Part shown: piece after piece, positions 29,931-30,504 of the stretch
Numbering within the stretch: position 1 is the stretch's first letter
How the letters are laid out: every line of letters starts with the position of its first letter
Source of the DNA: Ectocarpus siliculosus
Lineage: Eukaryota; Sar; Phaeophyceae; Ectocarpales; Ectocarpaceae
Assembly (NCBI GenBank): GCA_000310025.1
Contig: FN648340.1
Span: 10,515 to 41,018 of the forward strand
DNA: 30,504 bases
Direction: 5' to 3'
Program-made: the position numbers and the translations under genes
The notes under the pieces: model-generated
Told to the model about the DNA's origin: nothing
Databases searched by the model: none
What the model saw: the letters and a program-made list of their open reading frames with translations, nothing else

Positions 29931-30504
29931 AGCTTGGTGGGGCAAGCGAGGAAAAGCCCCAATGTTGCCGTAAATCGATTGTGTCATGACGCTGCTAGCG
30001 TCAAGGCAACTGGCCAAGGCCATGCTTGCCCTTTTTTAGCCAGTACGAATGCTGCTCTCACGTCCGTGCGGCCATGGGTGCGAGCTGCCTCCCACAACCG
30101 ACGTTGCATCTAAGCTGATTTACGAAAATATATTTCTGTCTGCTGCAGCCGTGGGTGCAGGCACGAACGTGGACCATCCCTTCCTCACCGCGCACGAAAC
30201 TCCCAAGAGTCAATTAACACCACGAGAAACCAAGCAAGCTTTCTTCACTGACAGAAAATAAGTCAACACTACTTGCTGTACACCATGCAACAGGAAACTC
30301 ATCAGCCAGCCAACTCAGTCATCCAAGATAAACGGAGCGTTCCGCCTCATTGATCGACAAAGCCGTGACGCGGGATTTGAACCCTTGCCACAACGTCGTT
30401 CTGTCGTTCACATTCATTCCCGACAGTGCAGTCCCTCCCCCTCTCCTTCTCAACCTCTCTGTGGCCATCAGTTGCTACGATCCCCCCCCCCCCCCCCCCC
30501 CCCC
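29931..30504. other. Non-coding right end, terminated by 23 C
   Basis: No gene is supported. The plus strand becomes C/A-rich after about 30150, which could be the 3' region of a minus-strand gene beyond the window. The word ggatttgaacc at 30373-30383 is a polymerase III B-box-like sequence on the minus strand. The window ends in an uninterrupted C run at 30482-30504, which may mark a sequencing or assembly edge. Confidence 0.35.

Noticed and set aside
30340-30430. A tRNA gene on the minus strand suggested by GGTTCAAATCC (B box) at 30383-30373
   Set aside because: Only the T-loop-like word is convincing. The T stem pairs for only about three bases, no matching acceptor stem or A box was found upstream, and no anticodon arm could be drawn.

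Overview
The window looks like nuclear DNA of a photosynthetic stramenopile, most likely a brown alga close to Ectocarpus. The reasons are intron-dense genes with GT-AG introns of 0.25 to 2.1 kb, GC-rich coding exons in less ordered surroundings, many CTG/GTT-type and longer tandem repeats, and bipartite plastid presequences whose signal peptide is followed by an ASAFAP-like motif with Phe at or near the cleavage point. The species is inferred, not shown. No bacterial, viral or organellar gene organisation was seen.

The layout, left to right, is as follows. (1) Minus strand, 4924 to 357: a five-exon gene for a plastid (thylakoid lumen) FKBP-type peptidyl-prolyl isomerase of 227 residues. All five exons join in phase. 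(2) 4925-6622: a divergent intergenic region with no gene found. (3) Plus strand, 6623 to 16722: a 13-exon gene for a 788-residue plastid-targeted HAT/TPR helical-repeat protein of the MBB1/HCF107 family (psbB mRNA maturation). All 12 junctions join in phase. (4) 16723 to about 18260, then about 18270 to 19234: two convergent, probably long 3' untranslated regions, recognisable by opposite T/G skew. (5) Minus strand, 24368 to 19235: a gene of at least six exons for an unusual protein carrying two different 2-oxoglutarate/Fe(II) dioxygenase modules, an isopenicillin-N-synthase-like one followed by a prolyl-4-hydroxylase-like one, behind a signal/plastid-type presequence. One junction (22562-22812) is unresolved. 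(6) 24369-27084: intergenic or 5' region. (7) Plus strand, 27085-27747: an unrecognised protein with one C-terminal membrane helix. (8) 27748-30504: T/G-rich probable 3' region and non-coding DNA, ending in a run of 23 C.

The divergent FKBP/MBB1 pair links two proteins whose families act in photosystem II or thylakoid biogenesis. One would process or stabilise plastid mRNA and the other would fold lumenal proteins. Co-regulation is an inference from position only.

The most striking pattern is that in all three large genes some introns contain tandem or near-tandem copies of their own exon-intron junction: FKBP intron 2, MBB1 introns 7, 10 and 12, and the last oxygenase intron. In the oxygenase the 3' splice site and the first codons of the last exon are present three times. 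Choosing an upstream copy would give a protein without its distal iron-binding His and 2-oxoglutarate-binding Lys.
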